From Symsagittifera roscoffensis (taxonomy: Eukaryota > Xenacoelomorpha > Acoela > Convolutidae): a stretch of DNA of 64,000 bases. The notes below the pieces were generated by a model. That model made no database searches and was not told the DNA's origin. It saw nothing but the letters and a program-made list of their open reading frames with translations. The stretch lies in assembly GCF_963678635.1 (NCBI RefSeq), contig NC_087071.1:15683613-15747612 (forward strand), written 5' to 3'. Each line of letters opens with the position of its first letter. Position 1 is the stretch's first letter. The translations under genes and the position numbers were made by a program. Shown in pieces: positions 42,377 to 55,094 of this stretch.

Positions 42377-45300
42377 TTTCGTAGTCGCCGTCAGTCTTTT
42401 TTTAAATCAAGCTGTCAGTTTTTTTCTTAAATCTCGACGCTCAAGTCTTTTCTTAAGTCGCGCCGTCAGTCTTTTCTTAAGTCGCGCCGTCAATCTTTTC
42501 TTAAGTCGCCCCGTCAGTGTTTTCCTAAATCGCGCCGTCAGTTTTTTCTTAAGTCGCGCCGCTAAAAAAATTTCTGAAGTCGCGCCGCTTATGTCTTTTC
42601 ACAAGTAGCGCCGCGTAAGTCTTTTCTCAGGTCGCGCCGTCTGTCTTTTATTAAATCAAGCCGTCAGTTTTTTTCTTAAGTCACGCCGCTTAAGTCTTTT
42701 CTCAAGTCGCGCCGTCATTCTTTTCTTAAGTCAAGCCGCTAAAATTTTTTCTAACGTCACGCCGCTTAAGTCTTTTGAAGTAGCGCCGTCAGTCTTTTCT
42801 TAAGTCGCGCCGCTAAAATTTTTTCTAACGTCACGCCGCTTAAGTCTTTTGAAGTAGCGCCGTCAGTCTTTTCTTAAGTCGCGCCGCTAAAGTCTTTTCT
42901 AAAATCGCGCCGCTTAAGTCTTTTCACAAGTCGCGCCGCTTAAGTTTTTTCTGAGATCGCGCCGTCAGTCTTTTATTAAATAAAGCCGTCAGTTTTTTTC
43001 TGAAGTCAGGCAGCATAAGTCTTTTCTTAAGTCGCGCCGTCAGTCTTTTCTTAAGTCGCGCCGCTAAAGTCTTTTCTAAGGTCGCGCCACTTAAGTCTTT
43101 TCACAAGTCGCGCCGCTTAAGTCTTTTCTGAGATCGCGCCGTCAGTCTTTTATTAAATCAAGCCGTCAGTTTTTTTCTAAAGTCACGCCGCTTAAGTCTT
43201 TTCTTAAGTAGCGCCGTCAGTCTTTTCTTAAGTCGCGCCGTCAGTCTTTTCTTAAATCGCGCCGCTTAAGTTTTTTTCTTAAGTCACGCCGCTTAAGTCT
43301 TTCTTAAGTCGCGCCGTCAGTCTTTTCTTAAGTCGCGCCGTCCAAAGTTGCGCCGCTTAAGTCTTTTCACAAGTAGCACCGCTTAAGTCTTTTCTCAGGT
43401 CGCGCTGTCAGTCTTTTATTAAATCAAGCCGTCAGTTTTTCTCTTAAGTCACGCCGCTTAAGTCTTTTCTCAAGTCGCGCCGTCATTTTTTTTTAAGCCG
43501 CGCCGCTATGGTCTTTTCTAAAGTCACGCCGCTTAAGTCTTTTCTTAAGTCGCGCCGTCAGTCTTTTCTTAAGTCGCGCCGCTAACATTTTTTACAAAGT
43601 CGCGCCGCTTAAGTCTTTTCACAAGTAGCACCGCTTAAGTCTTTTCTCAGGTCGCACCGTCAGTCTTTTATTAAATCAAGCCGTCAGTTTTTCTCTTAAG
43701 TCACGCCGCTTGAGTCTTTTCTCAATTCGCGCCGTCAGTTTTTTTAAGTCGCGCCGCTAAGGTCTTTTCTAAAATCACGCCGCTTAAGTCTTTTCTTAAG
43801 TAGTGCCGTCAGTCTTTTCTTAAGTCGCGCCTTCAGTCTTTTCTTAAATCGCGCCGCTTAAGTTTTTTCTTAAGTCTCGCCGCTTGAGTCTTTCTTAAGT
43901 CGCGCCGTCAGTCTTTTCTTAAGTCGCCCCGCCAAAAATTTTTCCAAAGTCGCGCCGCTTAAGTCTTTTCACAAGTAGCACCGCTTAAGTCTTTTCTCAG
44001 ATCGCGCCGTCAGTCTTTTATTAAATCAAGCCGTCAGTTTTTCTCTTAAGTCACGCCGCTTAAGTCTTTTCTCAAGTCGCGCCGTCAGTATTTTTTTAAG
44101 TCGCGCCGCTAAGGTCTTTTCTAAAGTCACGCCGCTTAAGTCTTTTCTTAAGTCGCGCCGTCAGTCTTTTCTTAAGTCGCGCCGCTAAAGTCTTTATAAG
44201 GTAGCACCGCTTAAGTCTTTTCTCAGGTCGCACCGTCAGTCTTTTATCAAATCAAGCGTCAGTTTTTCTCTTAAGTCACGCCGCTTAATTCTTTTCTCAA
44301 GTCGCGCCGTCAGTTTTTTTTTAAGTCGCGCCGCTAAGGTCTTTTCTAAAGTCACGCCGCTTAAGTCTTTTCTTAAGTAGCGCCGTCAGTCTTTTCTTAA
44401 GTCGCGCCGTCAGTCTTTTCTTAAATCGTGCCGCTTAAGTTTTTTTCTTAAGTCACGCCGCTTAAGTCTTTCTTAAGTCGCGCCGTCAGTCCTTTCTTAA
44501 GTCGCGCCGCTAAAATTTTTTCAAAGTCGCGCCGCTTAAGTCTTTTCACAAGTCGCGCCGCTTAAGTCTTTTCTTAGATCGCGCCGTCAGTCTTTTATTA
44601 AATCAAGCCGTCAGTTTTTTTTCTAAAGTCACGCCGCTTAAGCTTTTTCTTAAGTAGCGCCGTCAGTCTTTTCTTAAGTCGCGCCGTCAGTCTTTTCTTA
44701 AATTGCGCCGCTTAAGTTTTTTCTTGAGTCACGCCGCTTAAGTCTTTCTTAAGTCGCGCCGTCAGTCTTTTCTAAAGTCGCGCCGCTAAAAATGTTTCCA
44801 AAGTCGCGCCGCTTAAGTCTTTTCACAAGTAGCACCGCTTAAGTCTTTTCTCAGGTCGCGCCGTCAGTCTTTTATTAAATCAATTCGTCAGTTTTTCTCT
44901 TAAGTCACGCCGCTTAAGTCTTTTCTCAATTCGCGCCGTCAGTTTTTTTTTAAGTCGCGCCGCTAAGGTCTTTTCTAAAGTCACGCCGCTTAAGTCTTTT
45001 CTTAAGTCGCGCCATCAGTCTTTTCTTAAGTCGCGCCGCTAAAGTCTTTATAAAGTCGCGCCGCTTAAGTTTTTTCACAAGTCGCGCCGCTTAAGTCTTT
45101 TCTTAGGTCGCGCCGTCAGTCTTTTTTTTATTAAGCCGTCAGTTTTTTTTCTTAAGTCAGGCAGCTTAAGTATTTTCTTAAGTCGCGCCGTCAGTCTTTT
45201 CTTAAGTCGCGCCGCTAGAGTTTTTCTAAAGTCGCGCCGCTTAAGTCTTTTCACAAGTCGCGCCGCTTAAGTATTTTCTTAGATCGCGCCGTCAGTCTTT

Positions 45301-46970
45301 TATTAAATCAAGCCGTCAGTTTTTTTCTAAAGTCACGCCGCTTAAGTCTTTTCTTAAGTAGCACCGTCAGTCTTTTCTTAAGTCGCGCCGTCAGTCTTTT
45401 CTTAAATTGTGCCGCCTAAGTTTTTTCTTAAGTCACGCTGCTTAAGTTTTTCTTAAGTCGCGCCGTCAGTCTTTTGTAAAGTCGCGCCGCTAACATTTTT
45501 TACAAAGTCGCGCCGCTTAAGTCTTTTCACAAGTAGCACCGCTTAAGTCTTTTCTCAGGTCGCGCCGTCAGTCTTTTATTAAATCAAGCCGTCAGTTTTT
45601 CTCTTAAGTCACGCCGCTTAAGTCTTTTCTCAAGTCGCGCCGTCAGTTTTTTTTAAGTCGCGCCGCTAAGGTCTTTTCTAAAGTCACGCCGCTTAAGTCT
45701 TTTCTTAAGTCGTGCCGTCAGTTTTTTCTTAAGTCGCGCCGCTAAAGTCTTTATAAAGTCGCGCCGCTTAAGTTTTTTCACAAGTCGCGCCGCTTAAGTC
45801 TTTTCTTAGGTCGCGCCGTCAGTCTTTTTTTAAATCAAGCCGTCAGTTTTTTTTCTTAAGTCAGGCAGCTTAAGTATTTTCTTAAGTCGCGCCGTCAGTC
45901 TTTTCTTAAGTCGCGCCGCTAGAGTTTTTCTAAAGTCGCGCCGCTTAAGTCTTTTCACAAGTCGCGCCGCTTAAGTATTTTCTTAGATCGCGCCGTCAGT
46001 CTTTTATTAAATCAAGCCGTCAGTTTTTTTCTAAAGTCACGCCGCTTAAGTCTTTTCTTTAGTAGCACCGTCAGTCTTTTCTTAAGTCGCGCCGTCAGTC
46101 TTTTCTTAAATTGCGCCGCCTAAGTTTTTTCTTAAGTCACGCCGCTTAAGTTTTTCTTAAGTCGCGCCGTCAGTCTTTTGTAAAGTCGCGCCGCTAACAT
46201 TTTTTACAAAGTCGCGCCGCTTAAGTCTTTTCACAAGTAGCACCGCTTAAGTCTTTTCTCAGGTCGCGCCGTCAGTCTTTTATTAAATCAAGCCGTCAGT
46301 TTTTCTCTTAAGTCACGCCGCTTAAGTCTTTTCTCAAGTCGCGCCGTCAGTTTTTTTTAAGTCGCGCCGCTAAGGTCTTTTCTAAAGTCACGCCGCTTAA
46401 GTCTTTTCTTAAGTCGCGCCGTCAGTCTTTTCTTAAGTCGCGCCGCTAAAGTCTTTATAAAGTCGCGCCGCTTAAGTCTTTTCACAAGTCGCGCCGCTTA
46501 AGTCTTTTCTTAGGTCGCGCCGTCAGTCTTTTTTTAAATCAAGCCGTCAGTTTTTTTCTTAAGTCAGGCAGCTTAAGTCTTTTCTTAAGTCGCGCCGTCA
46601 GTCTTTTCTTAAGTCGCGCCACTAAAATCTTTTCTAAAGTCGCGCCGCTTAAGTCTTTTCTTAGGTCGCGCCGTCAGTCTTTTTTTAAATCAAGCCGTCA
46701 GTTTTTTTCTTAAGTCAGGCAGCTCAATTCTTTTCTTAAGTCGCGCCATCAGTCTTTTCTTAAGTCGCGCCGCTAAAGTCTTTTCTAAAGTCGCGCCGCT
46801 TAAGTCTTTTCACAAGTCGCGCCGCTTAAGTCTTTTTTTAGGTCGCGCTGTCAGTCTTTTCTTAAGGCGCGCCGCTTACGTCTTTTCTTAATTGCGCCCT
46901 CAGTCTTTGCTTAAGCAATGCCGCTTAAGTCTGTTCTTAAGTCGCGCTGCTTAAGTCTTTTTCCTCAATT
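42377..46970. repeat. Satellite array with CTTAAGTCGCGCC units
   Basis: About 4.6 kb of short units of 22-26 bp. They are of two main kinds, ending GCCGTCAG or GCCGCTTAAG, each with the core CTTAAGTCGCGCC joined by TCTTTT. Variants (CACAAGTAGCACC, AAATCAAGCCGTCAG, AAGTCAGGCAGC) recur in a fixed order, giving a higher-order repeat. The marker AAAGTCTTTATAAAG occurs at 45041, 45744 and 46448, a period of about 703-704 bp. It is CpG-rich within AT-rich DNA. The array decays at its right end near 46970. Confidence 0.95.
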
Positions 46971-49764
46971 TCATAGGCAAAAAAGTAAGTTTTCAACGCT
47001 TAAGATAAATTTTTCGCTCAACTCGCTCTTAAATAAAATCTTTTCCTATTATGAGATCTCGATTGAAAAAATTATAACAAAAAGAACACTGGAAACAATT
47101 TTCTTTCATTCTTCCGGTGATCGGAACATGACTACATTAAATCACATTTTTGGGTCGAAGTTCGCTTTATCTTACAGTTTTTTGGTCTCGAGGTATTCAT
47201 CACTCATTTTCTAAATGTGATTCTACAGTTATCGAGATTTGATTTGATCAAGTTGGACGCATGGTTAATTCAAATATGGTTGGAAAAACCGCAAGCAGTC
47301 ATTTCAGCCGTCTCGAGACCTGACCTGGCCAGACCCAAAGTATAATTTCACTATATTGACGCATGGCTCGACAGTGCCCGTGAAATAATATGAATTTGCT
47401 CAAAGGTATGACTTGGTTAATTCGACCAAGTTTATGGTACGATTTTCATTTGTTCCAGGTATGATATAATTTTTTCCAGTCTATGAACTCATGGTCAACT
47501 CTACGGTAAAACTTAGTAGAATGGTTACGACCGACTGTACTAATAGTAATCACGCGTAGTGCAAGCGTAACTGACGCCCTATTTGCCTCCTCTGGTACCA
47601 AGCTGTTGACTTGTTATTCCTCTTTCCTAAAGTTTTATTGAGTATTTATTGGGTACTTTGAGTATGGATACTGGACAGATTTCCTCTACTCGTTTGATGA
47701 GATTTTCTATCTATTTTGATTAAGAGTAAAAAGGTAATTCAAGAAATTGCATATAACTGAGTTAAAGAATCAATGGCGGTTGCTTGGCTTTTTTTACACT
47801 TTTGACTTTTGAGTTTACCGCCACAATGAATCAATCATCAACACATTTGACTTCTCATCTGCACAGTCCCGCACTTTCGTTTCTGTATCTTTCGTCGTAT
47901 TGCATCAATCAGAAATGCTCTTTTGTGTCGTGTGTCGTGAATCGTTTCATCTTGTGTTTGTTGTCGTATATAGAATGCAAGAGCTTGTTGAGCTTGTTGC
48001 TTTCTGCCCAACAACCTGTACAACCCGTTAACCAATTTTAACCATACCAAGACTTTCGAAACCGAAACGTACGATGTTTCCAATTGATTCTTGCATGGTT
48101 ACAAACCCAGGTTGTTTCGAGAATCCCTCTAACAGTCAAGTAATTATTTCAAGTTTTAGTTTTCAAAAATGATACACTCTTCTGACTCCTGGTACCAAAA
48201 GATTAACCAATCCGTACGCGTTTCCTATCCTTAGTGTGCGTTTTTTTTATAGCTGCCATCATCTCTGAAATCACCCATTAATTACGGTAGTTTATACCCG
48301 TTATTCACCAAAAATGTTGTACTTTTGTCATGTATAACGATTTGTTTTGAAATGACTGTAGTTACGTGTCATGTATACCGATTTGTTTGTCTCATAATTC
48401 TAAGTTTGCTGGATAAGTTTTCCGTGTGACCTTTGGCACATCACCATCTACCCCTTTAGATATGTCTCTAAACTATTGAATTCTGTAATAATCATTACAT
48501 CGATTGCTAATAAATTGTTGCCTTAATGTTTACCTCACCGCTCGCCCGTTCACCAAACGTTTTTGCAAATGTGATTAAGTCAAGGGTTTCTAGTTTTTGT
48601 ATTTTTTGTATGGCTTGTGTTTCAAATTTGAGATATCGTCTTCAGGGGTTGTTATCTCAATAATTTTTTTAAAACTATTTTTTTTTGTAAATTTTAGCTT
48701 TATTTTTTTGGTTTATCACTGGAAGAAAACATATATCTTATTCCACGGTTGTTAATTGTTTGCCGTCGATGTGATTGAAGGTGATTTTAATAAGCTTCTT
48801 TTAAATGTCGTAACCAAACACCATCTTGCAATAACCTCCCTTTTTTTTCACCTCAAATACCCTAGACACCAGCCAAAATCTATCAAGTGTGTTCGTTTCC
48901 CATACACATGCCGCATCCCATATCTCATTAGGGTTGATTGATGTTGTCCAGTTGTCGCGTCTTTGCAAGATTGACAAATTATTCTTGAGAGGCCGAGCGG
49001 AAAACTGTTCCATTGTTTCAATTTTTAAATTGAAACATTCTTGCTTTGATTGCACAATCATTGAATATTCTTGTGGTCTCGCGTGCAATAAAATGACTTG
49101 TTTTAGGACAAGCAAGGTCTTTAACGTCAGTACTAAATGCTGTCAGTTGTTTAGTTTTCAATAATGATTCAATTTGACACACAACCGTCAATTTGACACA
49201 CAATCGCTCTTTGTACTGCTCCAACATCTCGGCAATTGAACAGGCAGCAATGCATCTGCCAAATCTCGTTAATGAATTTGCAGGAGCCGGAAAGGCCAAA
49301 AAAGTCAACTCCTTTTTAATTAAAGGCGATCGGTTTGGCCTGAATTTTGTATGTGGGTGTGCCTGTCGCACTTATTGGAGATACTTTTAACTGCAGTGCC
49401 ACATGCAAGTAATTTCGTTTTTTCTGGACAATGTGCCGTAAATTTTTTATGCTAAATTTCCAAAAGCAAACACATAAATATGTTTTAGCCTTAAGAAAAT
49501 TTGGGTTAGCTGAGCTGAGAGTAATATGAGTGTTTTTAATTAGACTATTGGAACGAATTACATTGTTTGCATCCTGAAATAGAAAAAACTGTCAGTCGGC
49601 TTTCAGCGCAACTGGATTAACTTTCCCGAAATTAAAACAGATCCTGGCTGAAAGCTTACTCCTGCGAGAGTGTGAAATAAACTTTGCGCGTTTTTGCATA
49701 ACGATGCTCTCAGTGCAATTGTTTTCGATCTTCGCAGAGAAGTATATGTTGGATGAATTCAGCC
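46971..49764. other. Spacer without recognised genes
   Basis: Overlapping minus-strand frames at 48801-49115 and 49018-49371 are open and moderately coding-like (for example PANSLTRFGRCIAACSIAEM), but I recognise no family and see no clear splice sites. Other ORFs look random. Confidence 0.4.
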
Positions 49765-49779
49765 GGGGGGGGGGGGGGG
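49765..49779. repeat. Homopolymer G15
   Basis: An uninterrupted run of 15 G in an AT-rich region, just left of the Polinton remains. It could form a quadruplex or be an assembly or homopolymer-length artefact. Confidence 0.9.
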
Positions 49780-49794
49780 TGTTGGTACTGGCCT

Positions 49795-50110
49795 CCATAT
49801 ATTAACATAGGCTATAGAGTATCCGGTCAGCACCCTATGTATTAACATAGGCTTTAGATTTCCCAATGTATTAAAATAGGGAATAGGTTTCCGAATGTAT
49901 TAAGATAGCAGGTTTCAGATGGTAAGGTTTCAGATGGTAAATTTCAGACGGTAAGTTTTTTTCGTCGGCAGAGTTTCTTATGTTTAGTGTATAGAATTCC
50001 CTATATATAAAAAAACTCACTGTAGGGAATTAAGATTTCATCAGGATAGGATTCCTAATATTTTACGACGGTAAAGTTTCAGATGGTAAGATGGTAGGTT
50101 TCAAAAAAAC
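49795..50110. repeat. Two interspersed short repeat families
   Basis: TGTATTAAxATAGG-type words occur four times from about 49795 to 49910. They are followed by TTTCAGATGGTAA-type words, four or five times between about 49910 and 50100. The block lies just beyond the C-terminal end of the Polinton DNA polymerase, where a terminal repeat might be expected. No inverted partner is visible in the window. Confidence 0.55.
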
Positions 50111-50524
50111 TTTGGCACCCGACTTTTTTGGAGCTCGATTTTGACAATGTTCCAGATTCTAAATGTTTTCTTAATCAAAAAACAAAATACTGTAAACCCA
50201 AACGTAGCGTTTAAAAAGAGTTTTTAAAAAAAGATTAATTACAGAGAAAACGTATTAATTCACAGCATCGTAAACAAGTTTGCTACACAATCTCTTACAA
50301 ATTTAGAGGTTTAGTTTGTTTTGCATCACACTCAACTTCCCGTTTAGGGTAAAAATAGCTCAGTCATTTTTTAGTTTAATCATAAGTTGCGACTGCATGG
50401 TTAATCGTTTTAAATCCTCTATTCGTTGACTTCAAATTCACTGCCTCATCCAGTACTTTTCGATACTTCGCCATCGGTCCATCTCCAGAGTCTTCTAATG
50501 CACGTTTGTTCAAACTTTTACTGT

Positions 50525-52352
50525 TTAACTTATACTTTTGACTTTTACTATCGTAACAGCATTAGGATTTACTACACAGGCATAACATTGCGGTGCATCT
50601 GAACCCCTCATTGAACAATCCTGGTTCTCTCTTGTCATATTTCTTATGTTTAGAACAGCAAGTACGGGGAAAAAAGTTGTTTTTTTTTGCATCTGCTCTG
50701 AAGTCGTCTCGACAGTCCTTGCTTCGCTTTTCAGTCCATTCTGCTCGCTTGCTGGGAAGGATACAATCATCTAAATCTTCTTCTGCCAAAACCAAATAGA
50801 GGGAATCTGTATCCATTTCGAGTTCTTCGAATTTGTTGACATCGCAAATTTATCGAAAAAGTTATAATACAGCTCCAACATTCTCAACTTGGCATACTGT
50901 AGTATAAAGAATCCTACTATAAGTGGTTCACGATGCTCCATAGTAGACTCAACAAGTTCCACTTCATACAAGTCTTTAGCTGCAATATTAAGTCTCTTGA
51001 AGAATTGATTGTTGATAGCTTTGTGGGTTTTTTCGTCTCCAAGATAATTTGTCATTGTATGTTTTGATAAGTACATCATTTGATAGCCGTAAGAACCATT
51101 TCTAAGAAATTTCATTGTTCCAGCTACTACGCCAGATAAGGAATTTTCATCGCCGGCTCGCCTAGCATCAACAACAGACTGAACAAAACTGTTGAATACT
51201 TTATGCGGTGTCTATTGTACAAAACGATGAATTTTTGTACACTGTAGTCCAAGATCCAAGAAAAAGTTGAAAAGTGGTGTGATTAGTGTTCCGTTAGTCA
51301 AATTGAAGCTCGTTATCAACATTCCTTGCGGTTGTTTTAGCAAATTGTTTTCTTCCGCATATGTCTTCATATAATCCCCAATATCGTTTCTGGTAACATC
51401 TAAATTTTAAAAACAAGTGGGAAATTGGAAAATTTTGATTTTAGCTCATTTGAAACACCCAGATCACATTGCACGTAGCCGAACATTGTTTCATTTCTAA
51501 TGTTTTGCACTAGTGAACTGACAGAAAGAGGTATTTTGAAGGGAGAGTGAGTTCTAACGTGATTTTTCACGTCTACATTGTTTTTAAATTGATCCCACCA
51601 GCTACACTCCCACATTTCTTCTATAGAGTATCCTTTTTCTCGAAAGTAATCTTTTCGAAGCTCATCCATTTCCCTTTTCTTGTTTCCGCGTTTGATATCA
51701 TCATCAGTTAAGCTCGGTCTAGCTTCTTGACAAGGACAAAATGGAAATAACAACCCATTGCTTCAAAGACAGTCTTACAATGGTTGCAATAACCATCAAC
51801 ACTGAAGCAACCATTTTTTTTCTGTTTTCCTGTAGGGTAGTAACTCTCAATTTTACTTTCAGGTCTGGTTGCTTGAAAATTTGACATGGCCATATTTTCA
51901 ATTGTTCTAACTCGATTTTGCCTTGCCTTGTGTTTTTGTGTTTCTTCATCGTAGTCCCATCTTGTATACAAACCTGTGGGCATATCCTGACACATAAAAT
52001 AAGGATAGAGCTGACTAGCATCAATACCACTGATTGATTTACACAAATTGCTTGATTTTCGAACAAAGGTTTCATTTGCTACTGCGTTCCTTGTGAAAAC
52101 AATTGAGGGACCACCGGTCATATCTTCCCGTATTTTTTCAAGCAAGTCACTATCACCCGAAAAGAAAGGGTGAAACTTAAAGTCGGTTGATTTGTTTAGA
52201 CAGATATTGGCTAGATTCGGTAGTGTGCAGCCGAGCTTTAACATGTATATCCTTTTGTCATAATAAAATTCAATCATTTTCTGCATAGCATCAAGGGTAG
52301 GAACAACATCCTTGTTGTTATACCACCTTAGAAAGTTGCGAATTGTTGTCAT
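50525..52352 (-). pseudogene. Polinton DNA polymerase B, polymerase domain
   Basis: Family B polymerase motifs appear in order on the minus strand. Motif A is GIDASQLYPYFMCQDMPTG (51708-52352), the motif B region is KFLRNGSYGYQ, and PLIVGFFILQYAKLRMLELY follows (50771-51115). Motif C is MDTDSLYL (start of 50562-50816). These are typical of the protein-primed polymerase of Polinton/Maverick elements. Fragments are in different frames with intervening stops (for example 51116-51400), so the gene is inactive as it stands. In motif B the usual Asn-Ser pair before Tyr-Gly reads Gly-Ser. Confidence 0.85.
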
Positions 52353-52626
52353 CTTTTCCTGTTCCCTGATAGATTTAGGTAATTGTAGTTTTCCAATCCC
52401 GTAGGTGGTTTGGTTTTGAGGCCAAGTTTTTTCAAGGCTTGCTCATCAGTTATCCCAGTGTTAAGAAGTTTTTGATAATCATCAATCTCTTCATCGAGAG
52501 GGTTACTATTCTTCAGTTTGCTGTAGAAGTCATCATATGAGGGTAGTTGTTGTTCATCAAGCTTGTTGGGAGTATCAAACCACTCTTATGGAAAGTATCA
52601 TTTCATCTCACTGGCTTTGTAAGCTT

Positions 52627-53489
52627 TTAGAAAGAGTCTAAAGTAGTAGCTCCACCCAAAAACTTCATAATGTCCAGAATCTGAACATCTCCAAACTTGA
52701 AGAAAACAAAGTCGTTTGCTTTCTTGATAACTGAATGTTCAATTTCTTTTTCGTTGATAAAGTAGGGAATGAGGAATAATTTAGGGAAAATTATATCATA
52801 CCGACCACTGTTGAATCCAAATACTGGTAGAGTATTGGTGTATCTCTCTAGATGTTGCATCAAATCAATCAATTGATTTTTTGAGTCCTGAGAAAGGGAG
52901 TGGATGCGTTTGTTTCTCCCTAATCCTCGATACATTCGTCTTCGTACTCTTTTGCTTCAATCTTGTTGAAACTAGCTTGATCATTAAGTATGCTGAAAGT
53001 TGTGTGTAGCCGCTTTTTGATGTTATTTCCAATTTCCAGAAACTTTGATCGCATTTCGGTTTTATTTTTTTCCCGCTAACAACTCCAAGTTTGCCACAAA
53101 GTCAAAAATGAGGGATTGTCAAGTAAATTGTATGAAATTGACACTGATATGGGTTCATGCTTCCCGATTCAAGTTATTGTTTTGATTGGCTTAAATTCTT
53201 CGGATGATATGCAAATTGATTCAAAGTCAAAAATAGCGACATTTTTGAATAAGTTTTGTTCTTTGATGTATTCAATATTGAACCCATCGAGTATTTCAAA
53301 CAACATCTCTGGCGGAGTATAAACAATTTTGGAGTAAATGTTTTTGATTCGATCTTTGCATCGAAGGAGATGCTCGTTGAAATTTTGAGATATTCTGAAA
53401 AATGTATCGCAAGTTGGGCATCGGAAAAATTTGAAGTTGTCGATGTTATTGACGTAAAAAATGTGGTTGTTAAATCGTAGAAGTTTCAC
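52627..53489 (-). pseudogene. Polinton DNA polymerase B, exonuclease domain
   Basis: The minus-strand frame 53169-53489 carries a zinc-finger-like CPTCDTFF...HLLRC and the Exo I motif IFDFESI. After a disrupted stretch (52936-53168), 52627-52935 has the Exo II region PVFGFNSGRYDI and the following KFGDVQILDI. Order and spacing match the 3'-5' exonuclease of Polinton polymerases. Between 52353 and 52626 the sequence continues in other frames with stops. Confidence 0.8.
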
Positions 53490-53498
53490 TGTATTCTC

Positions 53499-54299
53499 TT
53501 ATTTACCGATACTTCTCCGAGCTAATTCTCCCACGAAGTCTCCGTCTTCAATGTCGATAGCGTTGATAAAGATGTTTTTCTCTACTACATCTTCAACTAT
53601 TGGTAGATTATCCATCGAAACTCCGCAAACTTGTTTCGGATCACAACCCGATTTTTCCAGAAAATCATTAAAGATCTTGGAAGTGGATGTTTCAAGATTA
53701 GTTGTTCCATGTAAATTAACTGCAATCGCTCGAAACAAACACAAAGTGTCCTTGTATGGTTGTTTTGTGTTTTGATCCGAAACGAAACAAAAAACATGGT
53801 AATTCCTCAGAAGTTTTTCGGGAATCAGAGAATCTGGACATCCCATAGGTTTATTTTTCAGTAGGGCGGCAAAATCGGTCTCATTTGTGATCAACTTGAA
53901 TCAACACTTCGTATTTTGTCTCTCTTGTGTACAAACTACAAGGTTATCTTGCTTATTCACCTTGATCTGTATAGTCGTCAAGTCTGCTTGAGTACAAAGC
54001 GGTATAGACTTCTCAAAGAGTGTGTTATTTTCATGAGCGTAGAAGTAACGATTTTTGCCCGTTTCTATATTACTTAACGCAAATCCCAAGGCAATGTTGA
54101 TTTTTGCTGCATAATCAAATTTTTCAAAGACTTGATCCTGTTTTTCTATAACTAGATGAGGGTCTAGTTTTGAAAAATGAAAATTGAATACTTTGTGGCG
54201 TCCATTTTCCATCTCGGTATCTGTCAAGAAGTGTTGACAGGCATTCAACTCATCTCTTAGCTGATCACTATCCTCCTCGTCCTCCAAGATTTTATTCAA
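53499..54299 (-). pseudogene. Polinton DNA polymerase B, N-terminal region
   Basis: Two adjoining frames (53901-54299, 53499-53894) carry conserved N-terminal blocks of Polinton polymerase. They are GRHKVFNFHFSKLDP, YFYAHENNTLFE, CTQERQNTK, then FAALLKNKPMGCPD, TLCLFRAIAVNLHG and FVGELARRSIGK. A stop and frame change at about 53895-53900 and another near 53490 separate the blocks. There are no catalytic residues here; the region is thought to hold the linker and regulatory domain. Confidence 0.8.
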
Positions 54300-54604
54300 A
54301 TCAGCAACAGAATCGTTTTTCTCGCTTTCAACCCGTGATCCTTTTTGCGATGCTGTTGAAGTGAATAATAGCTTGGAAATTCTTTCTCACACGATAAACA
54401 CTTTGCTGACTTTGGGGTTGACTTTACGTGCTTCTCGCTCGTATGGAAATTCATTTCTTGCTGGTTGTATGTACAATAACTACATTCCGGAGAAGAAATA
54501 ACTCCTCGCACACAACTCTTGCGATTTGGATCCGCATCGGACCTCCTGTACTCTTTACCACAGTCCTCGCATTTCTTTTTCTTATTCCTGTTGAGTGCTG
54601 GCAT
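54296..54604 (-). pseudogene. Zinc-finger head of the Polinton polymerase
   Basis: This 102-codon frame has three Cys/His fingers: CEDCGKEYRR, ECSYCTYNQQEMNFHTSEKH and AKCLSCEKEFPSYYSLQQH. It reads MPALNRNKKKK at its start and abuts the next frame at 54299 (frame change). Zinc fingers at the N-terminus are seen in Polinton polymerases, so it is probably the start of the same protein. A separate small zinc-finger gene is possible. Confidence 0.6.
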
Positions 54605-55094
54605 CTGAAAAAAGTGGAGGATTTAGCTTGTAGCGAAAATAAATAAAAGTACATGGCACCTACAAAATTGGGAGCTTTAATTTTTCCCAAAAACTATTCG
54701 ATTATTTATACTAACTTTGAATCGTTAAAATTATTTGAAAACAATTTCAAGTAGTTTTACAAAGTATAGAGCGATTGCATAAGGAAATCAGAATGAAATA
54801 ATTTTTACTTACTGTTGCTTGGGTAAAATCAACCAATCAGATATGAGTATTCTTTTAGTAAAATTGTTTGTTGGAAGTCAACTAATCAGAATACAGTACT
54901 TTCCAAAAGTGAACTGTTTAATATTTGAAAAAAAACCTAATCATTATTTTAAAAAATGTCTATCAAAAGCTCTTTGATTAATTGTTTTTGTAATTAATTG
55001 TTGCTTGGAATCAGACTTCCAGAGACTTGCTTTGAAAAATTCGTCAACTTTGAGTTATCCTCCCAAAATTTCATAAAAGTTAAAGAACTTGACT
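54605..55094. other. Spacer with a copy of the 56.6-kb gene end
   Basis: Mostly AT-rich. At about 54969-55010 the phrase AGCTCTTTGATTAA then TTTTTGTAATTAATTGTTG repeats the stop-codon region and 3' flank of the exon at 56161-56635. A duplicated gene end therefore survives here without its body. Confidence 0.6.

Noticed and set aside
42084-42608. 174-codon ORF with repeated AVSLFLSR-type peptide
   Set aside because: It crosses the 200-N gap and the rest is read out of the satellite, so it is not a gene.
42377-46970. CRISPR-like array
   Set aside because: There are no unique spacers of constant length between repeats. Units are contiguous variants with a higher-order period, in a eukaryotic context, so it is a satellite.
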